Shown one piece after another: positions 16,514-25,235 of a DNA stretch of 64,000 nt. The notes under the pieces are model-generated. The model searched no databases, had not been told where the DNA came from, and was given only the letters and a program-made list of their open reading frames with translations. Within the stretch, counting starts at the first letter, position 1. Every line of letters starts with the position of its first letter. Position numbers and translations under genes: made by a program. Location: assembly GCF_030816715.1 (NCBI RefSeq), contig NZ_JAUSYH010000001.1:7812001-7876000 (forward strand). The letters run 5' to 3'. Source of the stretch: Streptomyces achromogenes (GTDB lineage Bacteria; Actinomycetota; Actinomycetes; Streptomycetales; Streptomycetaceae).

Positions 16514-17665
16514 GTGCGAGTAGGCCTGCTGACGCGGGAGTATCCCCCGGACGTGTACGGCGGTGCGGGCGTCCATGTGGAGTTCCTCGCCCGCGAGTTG
16601 CGGCGGCTGATCGACCTCGACGTGCACTGCTGGGGCGAGGGCCGCACGGACGGGGTGCGGCGCCACCGGCCGTGGTCGGCCCTGGACGGCGCCAACGACG
16701 CGCTGCGCACCTTCTCCGTCGACCTCGCGATGGCGGCCGCCCTCGAGGGGCGTGAACTCGTCCACTCCCACACCTGGTACGCGAACCTGGCCGGTCATCT
16801 CGCCAAGGAGCTGTACGGCGTCCCGCACGTGGTGACCGCGCACTCGCTGGAGCCGTTGCGCCCCTGGAAGGCCGAGCAACTCGGCGGCGGCTACGCCCTG
16901 TCGAGCTGGGCCGAGCGGACCGCGGTGGAGGCGGCAGACGCGGTGATCGCGGTCTCCGGCGCGATGCGTGAGGACATCCTCGCCTGCTACCCCTCGCTCG
17001 CCCCGGAGCGGGTCCACGTCGTGCACAACGGCATCGACACGGCCCTCTACCGGCCCGACCGGGGCACGGACGCGCTCACCCGGATCGGCCTCGACCCGGA
17101 CCGGCCGTTCGTGCTGTTCGTCGGCCGGATCACCCGGCAGAAGGGCGTGCCGCATCTGCTGCGCGCGGTACGGGACATCGATCCCGCGGCGCAGGTCGTG
17201 CTGTGCGCCGGAGCCCCCGACACCCCGGAGATCGAGCAGGAGTTCCGCGACCTCTTCGCCGGGCTGCGCGGTGCCCGGGACGGGGTGCACTGGATCCCGA
17301 AGATGCTGCCGCGCCCCGAGGTGATCCAACTCCTCACGCACGCGGCCGTGTTCGTCTGCCCCTCGGTGTACGAGCCGCTGGGCATCGTCAACCTGGAGGC
17401 GATGGCCTGCGGGACCCCGGTGGTCGCCTCCCGGGTCGGCGGGATACCCGAGGTCGTCGAGGACGGGGTGACGGGCAGGCTCGTGACCGTCGACGAGGAT
17501 TTCGAGGGGAACCTCGCGGGCGCGCTGGACGAGATCCTCGGCGACCCGGCGGCCGCGGCGCGGATGGGCGAGGCCGGGCGGGCCCGTGCGGTGGGGGAGT
17601 TCGGCTGGGACGCGGTGGCCCGGCGGACGGTCCGGCTGTACGAGGAGATCGTCAAACAGGCGTAG
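16514..17665 (+). CDS. glgA: Glycogen synthase, actinobacterial GT4 type (GlgA/GlgM)
   Basis: The 383-residue GT4 glycosyltransferase has VGLLTREYPPDVYGGAGVHV at the N-terminus (sugar nucleotide loop), HSHTWYANLAGHLA, and the C-terminal VCPSVYEPLGIVNLEAMACG (E-x7-E retaining motif). In actinobacteria this family uses ADP-glucose; the mycobacterial member was shown to be GlgM, making maltose-1-phosphate from ADP-glucose and glucose-1-phosphate. The GTG start is at 16514. It is followed by glgC, which makes ADP-glucose, so the pair forms the committed step of glycogen or alpha-glucan synthesis. Confidence 0.93.
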   Translation: MRVGLLTREYPPDVYGGAGVHVEFLARELRRLIDLDVHCWGEGRTDGVRRHRPWSALDGANDALRTFSVDLAMAAALEGRELVHSHTWYANLAGHLAKELYGVPHVVTAHSLEPLRPWKAEQLGGGYALSSWAERTAVEAADAVIAVSGAMREDILACYPSLAPERVHVVHNGIDTALYRPDRGTDALTRIGLDPDRPFVLFVGRITRQKGVPHLLRAVRDIDPAAQVVLCAGAPDTPEIEQEFRDLFAGLRGARDGVHWIPKMLPRPEVIQLLTHAAVFVCPSVYEPLGIVNLEAMACGTPVVASRVGGIPEVVEDGVTGRLVTVDEDFEGNLAGALDEILGDPAAAARMGEAGRARAVGEFGWDAVARRTVRLYEEIVKQA

Positions 17666-17719
17666 GGAGCCCCGCGCCGGGGCAGCCATGGGTATCCGAC
17701 CAGGGTGAGGAGAGCGGCC

Positions 17720-18940
17720 ATGCGGCGTGGAGGACCTACGGTGCTCGGGATCGTGCTGGCGGGCGGTGAGGGCAAGCGGCTGATGCCGCTCACCGCGGAC
17801 CGGGCCAAACCGGCGGTCACGTTCGGCGGCACCTACCGGCTCGTCGACTTCGTGCTGTCCAACCTCGTCAACGCCGACATCCTGCGGATCTGCGTGCTGA
17901 CGCAGTACAAGTCGCATTCGCTGGACCGGCACATCACGACGACGTGGCGTATGTCGAGCCTGCTCGGCAACTACGTCACCCCGGTGCCGGCGCAGCAGCG
18001 GCTCGGGCCGCGCTGGTACCTCGGCAGCGCGGACGCCATCCTGCAGTCGCTGAACCTGATCTACGACGAGCGGCCCGAGTACGTGGCGGTGTTCGGCGCC
18101 GACCACGTCTACCGCATGGACCCGCGCCAGATGCTCGCCCAGCACATCGAGAGCGGCGCGGGCGTCACGGTGGCGGGGATCCGCGTGCCGCGCGGCGAGT
18201 CCTCCTCCTTCGGGGTGATCACCCCGGGGTCGGACGGCCAGACGGTCGAGCGCTTCCTGGAGAAGCCGGCCGACCCGCCGGGGCTCGCCGACGACCCGGA
18301 GTCGGTGTTCGCGTCGATGGGGAACTACATCTTCACCACCAAGGCCCTCATAGAGGCGCTGCAGCGGGACGCCGAGGACGAGGCGTCCGTGCACGACATG
18401 GGCGGCTCGATCCTGCCCCAGCTCACCGAACGCGGCGAGGCCGGGCTGTACGACTTCAGCGAGAACCACGTCCCCGGCGAGACCACCCGGGACCAGGGCT
18501 ACTGGCGCGACGTCGGCACGCTCGACGCCTACTACGACGCCCATATGGACCTGATCGCCGAGCGCCCCGCGTTCAACCTGTACAACCGCAGCTGGCCCAT
18601 CTACACCCACTCGGGCCAGCTCTCCCCGGCGCGTTTCAACGCGGGAGGCATCGCCGGCGAGTCGATCATCAGTTCGGGCTGCCTGATCCGCGGACAGGTG
18701 ACCCGGTCCGTGCTGTCGCCGGGGGTGGTGGTCGACCCCGGGGCGGTCGTCCAGGGCTCCATCCTGCACGACAACGTGCACATCGGACGGGGGGCCGTGG
18801 TGCGCGGGGCGGTCCTGGACAAGAACGTCGACGTCCCTCCGGGCGCGACCATCGGCGTGAACCCGGAGCGGGACGCGGAGCTCTACACAATGTCCCCGGG
18901 CGGAGTGATCGCCCTGGGCAAGGGCTGCCAGGTGTCATGA
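17720..18940 (+). CDS. glgC: Glucose-1-phosphate adenylyltransferase
   Basis: The 406-residue enzyme makes ADP-glucose from ATP and glucose-1-phosphate. It shows the nucleotidyltransferase start GIVLAGGEGKRLMPLTADRAKPAV, the catalytic FGADHVYRMD aspartate, EKP after the sugar loop, and a C-terminal left-handed beta-helix of hexapeptide repeats (IISSGCLIRGQVTRSVLSPG). The ATG at 17720 has GAGGAGAG just upstream; a GTG at 17705 in the same frame is less likely. It lies 55 bp after glgA. Confidence 0.95.
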   Translation: MRRGGPTVLGIVLAGGEGKRLMPLTADRAKPAVTFGGTYRLVDFVLSNLVNADILRICVLTQYKSHSLDRHITTTWRMSSLLGNYVTPVPAQQRLGPRWYLGSADAILQSLNLIYDERPEYVAVFGADHVYRMDPRQMLAQHIESGAGVTVAGIRVPRGESSSFGVITPGSDGQTVERFLEKPADPPGLADDPESVFASMGNYIFTTKALIEALQRDAEDEASVHDMGGSILPQLTERGEAGLYDFSENHVPGETTRDQGYWRDVGTLDAYYDAHMDLIAERPAFNLYNRSWPIYTHSGQLSPARFNAGGIAGESIISSGCLIRGQVTRSVLSPGVVVDPGAVVQGSILHDNVHIGRGAVVRGAVLDKNVDVPPGATIGVNPERDAELYTMSPGGVIALGKGCQVS

Positions 18941-19056
18941 ACTTAATCCGATGTTAACTGTGCGTAGCCTGATCGTGCTTGACCGTAATCACCTCCAGGG
19001 GGTTGACTGCCTTCACACCCGTCTTTCACACCCCGTCCTCGACGCGAGGCAAGTCC

Positions 19057-20379
19057 GTGACTGCTGATGATCTGCTGGCCCCCCTCGACCTGGCGTTCTG
19101 GAACCTCGAGTCGGCCGAGCACCCCATGCACCTGGGCGCGCTCGGCGTCTTCTCGGCGCACTCGCCCACCGCGGGCGCCCACGCGGCCGACCTGCTCGCC
19201 GCCCGCGCGTCCGGCGTCCCCGGGCTGCGCATGCGGATCCGCGACGTGTGGCAGCCGCTCGCCTTCGGGGGAGCCGTGCGCGAAGCCGACCCGGACTTCG
19301 ACCCCCGCCACCACGTCCGTCTGCACGCCCCCGCCGCCGACTTCCAGACGGCGGCCGGACGGCTCATGGAACGGCCCCTCGAGCGCGGCCTTCCGCCCTG
19401 GGAGGCGCACGTCCTGCCAGGCGAGGACGGCGCCTCCTTCGCCGTCCTCTTCAAGTTCCACCACGCCCTCGCCGACGGCCTGCGCGCCCTGACGCTGGCC
19501 GCGGCCGTCCTCGACCCGATGGACCTGCCCGAGCGCCGGCCCCGCCCGGCCGAGCCCGCCCGGCGGCTCGTCCCCGACGTGGAGCGGATGCGCGAACTGC
19601 TGCGCGGGGCCGTGTCCGACGTGGGCCGCGCCCTCGACATCGGCGCCTCGCTCGCCGTCTCGGGCCTCGGCGTGCGCTCCAGTACCGCGCTCACCGCCGC
19701 GCCCAGCGGCACCCGCCGCACCGCCGGCGTGGTCATCGACCTCGACGACGTGCACCGGATCCGCAAGGTCGCCGGCGGCACCGTCAACGACGTGCTGATC
19801 GCGGTCGTCGCCGGAGCCCTGCGCCGCTGGCTCGACGAGCGCGGCGACGGCAGCGCGGGCGTACGGCCGCGCGCCCTGATCCCCGTCTCCCAGCGCCGAC
19901 CGCGCACCGCCCACCCGCAGGGCAACCGCCTCTCCGGGTACGTGGTGCGGCTGCCGGTCGACGACCCGGACCCGCTCGGCCGGCTCGCCCACGTCCGCAC
20001 CACCATGGACCGCAACAAGGACGCCGGGCCGGCCAGGGGCGCGGGCGCCGTCGCCCTGCTCGCCGACCACGTCCCGGCCCTCGGTCACCGGCTCGGCGGG
20101 CCGCTGGCCGGCCAGGCCGCCCGGTTCTGGTTCGACATCCTCGTCACCAGCGTCCCGCTGCCCAGCCTCGGCCTGAAGCTCGGCGGGAACCCGGTCGACG
20201 AGGTCTTCCCCTACGCGCCGCTGGCCCGCGGCCAGGCCCTCGCCGTCGCGGTCTCGACCTACCGCGGCCGCGTCCACTACGGCCTCGTCGCCGACGCCGA
20301 GGCCGTCCCCGACCTCGACCGGGTCGCCCACGCGCTGACCGTCGAGGTGGAGACGCTCATCACGGCCTGCGGCCCTTGA
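19057..20379 (+). CDS. Wax ester synthase/diacylglycerol acyltransferase (WS/DGAT)
   Basis: The acyltransferase motif HHxxxDG is present as HHALADG in FKFHHALADGLRA, and the start LAPLDLAFWNLESAEHPMHLGAL and C-terminal region are typical of bacterial WS/DGATs that make triacylglycerol or wax ester from acyl-CoA. These act at the inner membrane and lipid body surface. I favour the GTG at 19057, which places the conserved LDLAFW near the N-terminus as in the family (440 residues); a TTG at 18979 would add 26 residues without homology. From memory the S. coelicolor SCO0958 enzyme is the likely orthologue. Confidence 0.9.
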   Translation: MTADDLLAPLDLAFWNLESAEHPMHLGALGVFSAHSPTAGAHAADLLAARASGVPGLRMRIRDVWQPLAFGGAVREADPDFDPRHHVRLHAPAADFQTAAGRLMERPLERGLPPWEAHVLPGEDGASFAVLFKFHHALADGLRALTLAAAVLDPMDLPERRPRPAEPARRLVPDVERMRELLRGAVSDVGRALDIGASLAVSGLGVRSSTALTAAPSGTRRTAGVVIDLDDVHRIRKVAGGTVNDVLIAVVAGALRRWLDERGDGSAGVRPRALIPVSQRRPRTAHPQGNRLSGYVVRLPVDDPDPLGRLAHVRTTMDRNKDAGPARGAGAVALLADHVPALGHRLGGPLAGQAARFWFDILVTSVPLPSLGLKLGGNPVDEVFPYAPLARGQALAVAVSTYRGRVHYGLVADAEAVPDLDRVAHALTVEVETLITACGP

Positions 20380-20483
20380 CGGGAACGCGTTTGGAGGAGA
20401 GGCGCGGCGCTCCGTAAAATTCCCCCTTCGTAAGGCGGGCGCGGTCGGAGCGCCGCCCGGGTGAGCAGGGAAGCGGCAGCGCG

Positions 20484-21992
20484 ATGACGGTGACAGAGGA
20501 CAACTCGGCGGCGATCACCGAGGAGGCCGTGGACACGGTCGTGCACGGGCCCGGCATCGATCCCGAGCGGCTCGCCGTCTGCCTCGGGGTGCTGGAGGAG
20601 CTCGACAAGCTCGACGTGGACCACCCGGACGCGATCACCGTGCGCCGGGCCACCGCGGGCGTCTACCGCACGGTCAAGCAGCGCCGCCGCCAGGAGCGCC
20701 GGGCCGCCAAGACCGCCCACGACAAGACGGTCACCGAGGCCACCGCGACCGGCTCCGCCCAGCGCATCGACGACGAGACCGAGGGCATCCTGCCGTCGTC
20801 CGTCACCGAGGAGGGCAGGATCGCCGGGATACTCCAGCGACCGCGCTCCTGCTACACCTGCAAGACCCGGTACGTCGAGGTCGACTACTTCTACCACCAG
20901 CTGTGTCCCGAGTGCGCCCGCCTGAACCGCGACAAGCGCGACGTGCGCGCCGACCTCACCGGCAAGCGCGCGCTGCTCACCGGCGGCCGCGCCAAGATCG
21001 GCATGTACATCGCGCTGCGGCTGCTGCGCGACGGCGCGCACACCACGATCACCACGCGTTTCCCGAAGGACGCCATCCGCCGCTTCAAGGCCATGGACGA
21101 CTCGGCCGACTGGATCCACCGCCTGGAGGTCGTCGGCATCGACCTGCGCGACCCGGCGCAGGCCGTGGCCCTCGCCGAGCAGGTCGCCGCGGCGGGTCCG
21201 CTCGACATCCTCATCAACAACGCCACGCAGACCGTGCGACGGCTGCCCTCCGCGTACGCCGCACTGGTGGGCGGCGAGAGCGCCCCGCTGCCCGCCGGCG
21301 AGCTGCCCGCCCACCACGTCATCGGCGCGTTCGGCTCCGGTGCCGTCGACGGGCTCGCCGCCCTGCCGGTCGGAGCCAGTGCCCTGGACGCGCAGAAGGT
21401 CGCCGACCTCGCCCTGGTCGCGGGCAACGCCAGCGTCGCCCGGCACCTCGACGGCACGGCCATCGACGCGGGCGGTCTGGTCCCCGACGTCGTCGACACC
21501 AACACCTGGGTGCAGACCATCGAGCAGATCTCCCCGGTGGAGCTGCTCGAGACCCAGCTGTGCAACTACACGTCGCCGTTCATCCTGATCAGCAAGCTCC
21601 GGCCGGCCATGGCCGAGGCCGCCGCGAAGGCCGGGAGTGGGCGTGCGTACGTCGTGAACGTCTCCGCGATGGAGGGCGTCTTCGGCCGCGGCTACAAGGG
21701 CGCCGGGCACCCGAACACGAACGCCGCCAAGGCCGCGATGAACATGGTGACCCGCACCAGCGCCCAGGAGATGTTCCAGACCGACGGCATCCTGATGACC
21801 TCCGTCGACACCGGCTGGATCACCGACGAGCGTCCCCACTACGACAAGCTGCGCCTCGCGGAGGAGGGCTTCCACGCGCCGCTCGACCTGGTGGACGGCG
21901 CGGCCCGGGTCTACGACCCGGTCGTGCGGGGCGAGGCCGGCGAGGACGTGTACGGGGTCTTCCTCAAGGACTACGCGCCGGGCAAGTGGTGA
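20484..21992 (+). CDS. SDR-type oxidoreductase with N-terminal zinc-ribbon-like segment
   Basis: The 502-residue protein has a basic helical N-terminus, a four-cysteine module (C123-x2-C126, C141-x2-C144), then a Rossmann SDR domain starting ALLTGGRAKIG (about 165-172), with ILINNAT at 241-247 and Ser394 in VNVSAMEG. The usual YxxxK is replaced: before Lys416 the sequence is T-N-A-A-K, so the catalytic Tyr position is Thr; a Tyr occurs at 404. It may be an atypical family with its own chemistry or a non-catalytic regulator. It lies 104 bp after the WS/DGAT gene. Confidence 0.8.
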   Translation: MTVTEDNSAAITEEAVDTVVHGPGIDPERLAVCLGVLEELDKLDVDHPDAITVRRATAGVYRTVKQRRRQERRAAKTAHDKTVTEATATGSAQRIDDETEGILPSSVTEEGRIAGILQRPRSCYTCKTRYVEVDYFYHQLCPECARLNRDKRDVRADLTGKRALLTGGRAKIGMYIALRLLRDGAHTTITTRFPKDAIRRFKAMDDSADWIHRLEVVGIDLRDPAQAVALAEQVAAAGPLDILINNATQTVRRLPSAYAALVGGESAPLPAGELPAHHVIGAFGSGAVDGLAALPVGASALDAQKVADLALVAGNASVARHLDGTAIDAGGLVPDVVDTNTWVQTIEQISPVELLETQLCNYTSPFILISKLRPAMAEAAAKAGSGRAYVVNVSAMEGVFGRGYKGAGHPNTNAAKAAMNMVTRTSAQEMFQTDGILMTSVDTGWITDERPHYDKLRLAEEGFHAPLDLVDGAARVYDPVVRGEAGEDVYGVFLKDYAPGKW

Positions 21993-22028
21993 CCCGGGTT
22001 CGCGCCGCCCGGCAGGAGCCGGTGGCGC

Positions 22029-22093
22029 GGCACGGGTGACCGCTCGGAACCGGGTGGCGGAACGGGTCGGCGGAGCCGCGCGTCACCCGTGCC
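22029..22093. terminator. Inverted repeat between convergent SDR genes
   Basis: GGCACGGGTGAC (22029-22040) is perfectly complementary to GTCACCCGTGCC (22082-22093), which overlaps the stop of the following SDR gene. The 41-nt loop makes it a weak terminator candidate. Confidence 0.3.
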
Positions 22094-22865
22094 CGGCCCC
22101 GGGCTCCGGGCGTGCGGCGCGTGCCGCCCGCACCCGTGTGCCGCCGTCCACCAGCAGGTCCGCGCCGGTGATCCAGCGGGCCTCGTCGGAGCACAGCCAC
22201 AGCACCGCCCGGGCCACGTCCTGCGGCTCGCCGATGCGTTCGAGCGGCAGCTCCCGCGCGATGTCCCGCTCCCCCGGCTCCCAGACGAACCGTGCCATCT
22301 CGGTGCGGACGAGGCCGGGGGAGACGGAGTTCACCCGCACCCCCGGGCCCAGCTCGCCCGCCAGCTGCTGGGTGAGGTGCAGCAGGGCCGCCTTGCTGGT
22401 GCCGTAGGCGCCGACGCCCGGCCCCACATGGCCCGCCCCTTCCGTGCACACGGTGACCACGGCCCCGCCGTGCTCGCGCATCCAGCCGTGCCACGCGCAC
22501 TGCACCAGCCGCAACGGGGCTTCGACGTTCACGGCGAACGCCTCCCGCCAGACGTCCGGGTCGGCGTCCATGAGGGGGCCGTACGGCTGGTTGGTCGCCG
22601 CGTTGTTCACCAGGACGTCCAGCCGCCCGAAGGAGCGCAGACACAGGTCGGTGAGCGCTTCGGGGTGACCGGGGTCCGCGACGCTCCCGGCCAGTCCCAC
22701 CCCGCCCAGCTCGGCGGCGGCGCGCCGCACCTCGTCGGGGTCCCGCGCGCTCACGCACACCCGCGCCCCGGCGTCGCGGAGCGCCCGGGCCACCGCCCAT
22801 CCGATGCCCCGTGTGCCCCCGGTGACGAGGGCGGCCCTGCCGCGCAAGCCGTACGACGACGTCAT
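22083..22865 (-). CDS. Classical SDR family oxidoreductase (FabG-like)
   Basis: The 260-residue protein has all classical SDR elements: cofactor motif TGGTRGIG at 16-23, NNAA, a Tyr-x3-Lys catalytic pair in AYGTSKAALL, PGLVRTEM, and C-terminal GADLLVDGGTR. VTVCTEG stands where the catalytic Ser usually lies, so Thr or Cys may replace it. It should be a cytoplasmic NAD(P)-dependent dehydrogenase or reductase; substrate not evident. It converges with the zinc-ribbon SDR. Confidence 0.9.
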   Translation of the reverse strand: MTSSYGLRGRAALVTGGTRGIGWAVARALRDAGARVCVSARDPDEVRRAAAELGGVGLAGSVADPGHPEALTDLCLRSFGRLDVLVNNAATNQPYGPLMDADPDVWREAFAVNVEAPLRLVQCAWHGWMREHGGAVVTVCTEGAGHVGPGVGAYGTSKAALLHLTQQLAGELGPGVRVNSVSPGLVRTEMARFVWEPGERDIARELPLERIGEPQDVARAVLWLCSDEARWITGADLLVDGGTRVRAARAARPEPGAGHG

Positions 22866-23370
22866 CGGCGTACGGTCTCACGGTCCGCTCCCAATCGACA
22901 GGCTCAGGAGGGGAGTTGTGCATCCACGCCACCGCCGGGCGGCGGCCGTGCGGCGTCGGCGAGGCCGGACGGGCCGGGCGAGCGGCGTCAGGACGGCGCG
23001 AGGGACCGGGAGGGGTGTTCGGCGACATACGCCGTCCGGGTGAACTCAAAGGGTTCTGAAGCGGTGGAAAGGGTTCAATTCGCTTACGGGTGCCTGTGGG
23101 TGACGCGCCATGGTTGTGTCAAATCTTCAGGCCCTATCGAGCGGCACCCCGCTCATTTGGTTAATGTGTAGCGGACGGACAGCAGGACGGAGTGCCACCC
23201 ACACCCACCGTCCGTCTGGGACAAGCCGGTTCACCACGGCCAGCTCTCCTGGGAGTCACCGGCGCCACCGTGTCGCCACCGACTCCAGCCAGACCCGAGG
23301 GAGCGTTCAGCGCCGGACCGCAGACTGGCCGGCACGCCCCGAGGGTGACCCGACACATAAGGAGTGCGCG
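22866..23370. other. 505-bp intergenic region before 57-residue peptide gene
   Basis: No supported gene. The segment 23040-23180 is clearly less GC-rich (GTTCAATTCGCTTA, TTTGGTTAATGTG) than its flanks, a typical sign of promoters, and probably drives the small peptide gene and the divergent SDR. I found no convincing -35/-10 pair or palindrome. Confidence 0.5.
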
Positions 23371-23544
23371 GTGACACCGGAGAAGACGAATCGCGAGCAA
23401 CGCCCCAAGGAACGCACGGAGCGGGCCGGCCGCAGGCCCGGCGAGATCGGCAACCTCGACGTGTGGGCCCGCTCCGCCCCCATCCGCCTGGCCGGTTACG
23501 AGGACGACCTGGCCGAGGACCACATCCTGCCCAGCGTGGACTGA
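23371..23544 (+). CDS. 57-residue peptide of unknown function
   Basis: A GTG start with AAGGAG six bases upstream opens a 57-codon frame. The product has a basic, hydrophilic N-terminal half (KTNREQRPKERTERAGRR) and a distinct C-terminal half with NLDVWARSAPIRLAGYED and an acidic end EDHILPSVD. There is no signal peptide, membrane helix or cysteine. The bipartite pattern resembles a leader-core peptide or a small protein-binding factor, but no modification enzyme is adjacent. It is followed by a strong hairpin. I do not recognise it. Confidence 0.65.
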   Translation: MTPEKTNREQRPKERTERAGRRPGEIGNLDVWARSAPIRLAGYEDDLAEDHILPSVD

Positions 23545-23636
23545 CCCCACGGGTCGCGCTTCGCGCGATCACCGCGGCATGGGCGTGCGCACCCACCCGA
23601 GCCACGCCCGTGCCGCCCCGCCTGCGCCCCGCCTGC

Positions 23637-23659
23637 GCCCCGGCCGTCGTGGCCGGGGC
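23637..23659. terminator. Hairpin between convergent peptide and amidase genes
   Basis: GCCCCGGCC (23637-23645) pairs perfectly with GGCCGGGGC (23651-23659) with a 5-nt loop. Confidence 0.6.
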
Positions 23660-23674
23660 CGGCCCGTTCGGGCC

Positions 23675-25030
23675 TCACGGCGCGCCCTGATCGAGCGGCG
23701 CCGTGCGCCGCCAGGGGCGCAGGTTCTCCAACTGCTCCGCCACGCGCAGCAGCTCCGCCTCCGAACCCGGCCGCCCGACCAGCTGTACGGCCGCCGGCGC
23801 ACCGGACGGCAGCGTGCCGAAGGGAACCGCCATCGCCGGCCAGCCGGTCAGGTTCCACGGCGGGGTCAGCGGCGAGTAGTTCGTGTTCGCCGCGACGTTG
23901 CGCAGCCAGCCCCGCTCGTGCCACGGCGCGGCCTTCGGTGAGCGTCGCGCCAGCGCCGGGGTGAGCAGCACGTCGTACTCCGCGAAGAACGGCTCCAGCC
24001 GGCGCCGCAGCGCCTCGCGCGCCGAGCCCTCGCGCACCCCGTTCAGGAAGCGCCGGCCGAGCGCCGCGTGCACCCGGGTGCGCCGGGTCAGCAGGCGGGC
24101 GTCGAGACGGGCCGCGTCCACGGCCGTGCCCGCCGTCCAGTGGGCGAGCGAGGTCACGCCCAGCGACAGCGGATAGGGCGGATCGGCCCGCCGCACGAGG
24201 TGCCCCGCCTTCATCAGTACCCCGGCCGCGTCCCGGGCGGCGCCCGCGTAGGGAGCGCTCACCGCGACCCCGGCCAGCGGACTGCGCACGGAGACCGCGA
24301 TCCGCAGCGCCCCGGACGCGTCGGCCGTCGTGACGTCGGCACCCGCGAGCACGGACAGCATCAGCCGCGCGTCCCCCACCGTGGTCGCCAGCGGACCGTT
24401 CTCCGACATCCCGAACCAGTCGCCGTCCCCGATCCCGGCCGGCACCACCCCGTGACCCGGCTTCACGGTCACCAGGCCGCAGTTGGCCGCCGGGATGCGC
24501 AGCGAGCCCATGCCGTCGTTGCCGAGCGCGATCGGCGTCATCCCGGCGGCGACCGCGGCCGCGCTCCCGCCGGAGGAGCCGCCCGCCGTGCGGGAGACGT
24601 CCCACGGATTGCGGGCGGTGCCGTGGACGCCCTCCGTGGTGCCGAACACGCACAGCTCCGGCACGTTCGTCAGCCCCACGACCACCGCGCCGGCCGCGCG
24701 CAGCCGGGCCACGGTGACATGGTCGGCGGTGGACGGAGCGTCGGGCGTCGCCGCCGAGCCGACGCGCATGGCCTCGCCCCGCACGCCGAGGTTGTCCTTG
24801 ACCGCCACCGGCACCCCGGCCAGCGGGAGCTTGCCCAGGTCGAGCCGGGCGGCCACCTCGTCGGCCTCCGCGAGTGCGGCCTCCGCCCGCACCGTGCGGA
24901 ACGCGCCGACGCGGCCGTCCAGCTGCTCGATCCGCGCGAGGTGCTCCGCCACCACCTCCCGCGGCGTGACCTGCTTCTCCCGCACGGCGGCGGCGATCTC
25001 GACGGCGGTCCGGCCGACCCAGGCAGCCAC
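23675..25030 (-). CDS. Amidase signature family hydrolase
   Basis: The 451-residue protein has the Lys-cisSer-Ser triad of the amidase signature family: PVAVKDN, a GGSSGGSAAAVAAG glycine/serine loop holding the cis-Ser, and the nucleophile Ser in GNDGMGSLRIPAANCG. It should hydrolyse an amide in the cytoplasm. It is not an obvious GatA, since no gatB or gatC is near and GatA is usually longer with a different context. A perfect 12-bp palindrome lies 17 bp upstream of the start. Confidence 0.9.
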   Translation of the reverse strand: MAAWVGRTAVEIAAAVREKQVTPREVVAEHLARIEQLDGRVGAFRTVRAEAALAEADEVAARLDLGKLPLAGVPVAVKDNLGVRGEAMRVGSAATPDAPSTADHVTVARLRAAGAVVVGLTNVPELCVFGTTEGVHGTARNPWDVSRTAGGSSGGSAAAVAAGMTPIALGNDGMGSLRIPAANCGLVTVKPGHGVVPAGIGDGDWFGMSENGPLATTVGDARLMLSVLAGADVTTADASGALRIAVSVRSPLAGVAVSAPYAGAARDAAGVLMKAGHLVRRADPPYPLSLGVTSLAHWTAGTAVDAARLDARLLTRRTRVHAALGRRFLNGVREGSAREALRRRLEPFFAEYDVLLTPALARRSPKAAPWHERGWLRNVAANTNYSPLTPPWNLTGWPAMAVPFGTLPSGAPAAVQLVGRPGSEAELLRVAEQLENLRPWRRTAPLDQGAP

Positions 25031-25046
25031 GGCAGCTCCTCTGCAC

Positions 25047-25058
25047 TACTCGCGAGTA
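25047..25058. promoter_or_regulatory. Palindromic candidate operator between amidase and AKR genes
   Basis: TACTCGCGAGTA is a perfect 12-bp palindrome in the divergent 205-bp region, close to the amidase start. Its form resembles operators of TetR-family repressors. No regulator gene is adjacent. Confidence 0.4.
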
Positions 25059-25235
25059 CGTAGGGAGAACTGTGCCCCGGCGGACGCCCCGAGTCGAGAG
25101 GCCCGGGCCGCCGGCCGATCGCGGGCCGACCGTCGGTCCCACGCCGGTCCCACGCCGGCCGGTCCTCCGCCGGTGGGCTCCCGGCGGGTACGGTCGAAGG
25201 AGCGCAGGACCACTGAGCGGGAGAGGGAACGCCGG

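Noticed and set aside
16391..18781. Open frame of 796 codons antisense to glgA and glgC
   Set aside because: It has shadow composition and no motifs, while both plus-strand genes are unmistakable.
23371..23544. RiPP biosynthetic cluster around the 57-residue peptide
   Set aside because: No cyclase, radical SAM, ATP-grasp, protease or exporter gene lies within 10 kb. Only the peptide itself is suggestive.
23675..25030. GatA subunit of amidotransferase
   Set aside because: No gatB or gatC is adjacent and the sequence fits a general amidase-signature enzyme.
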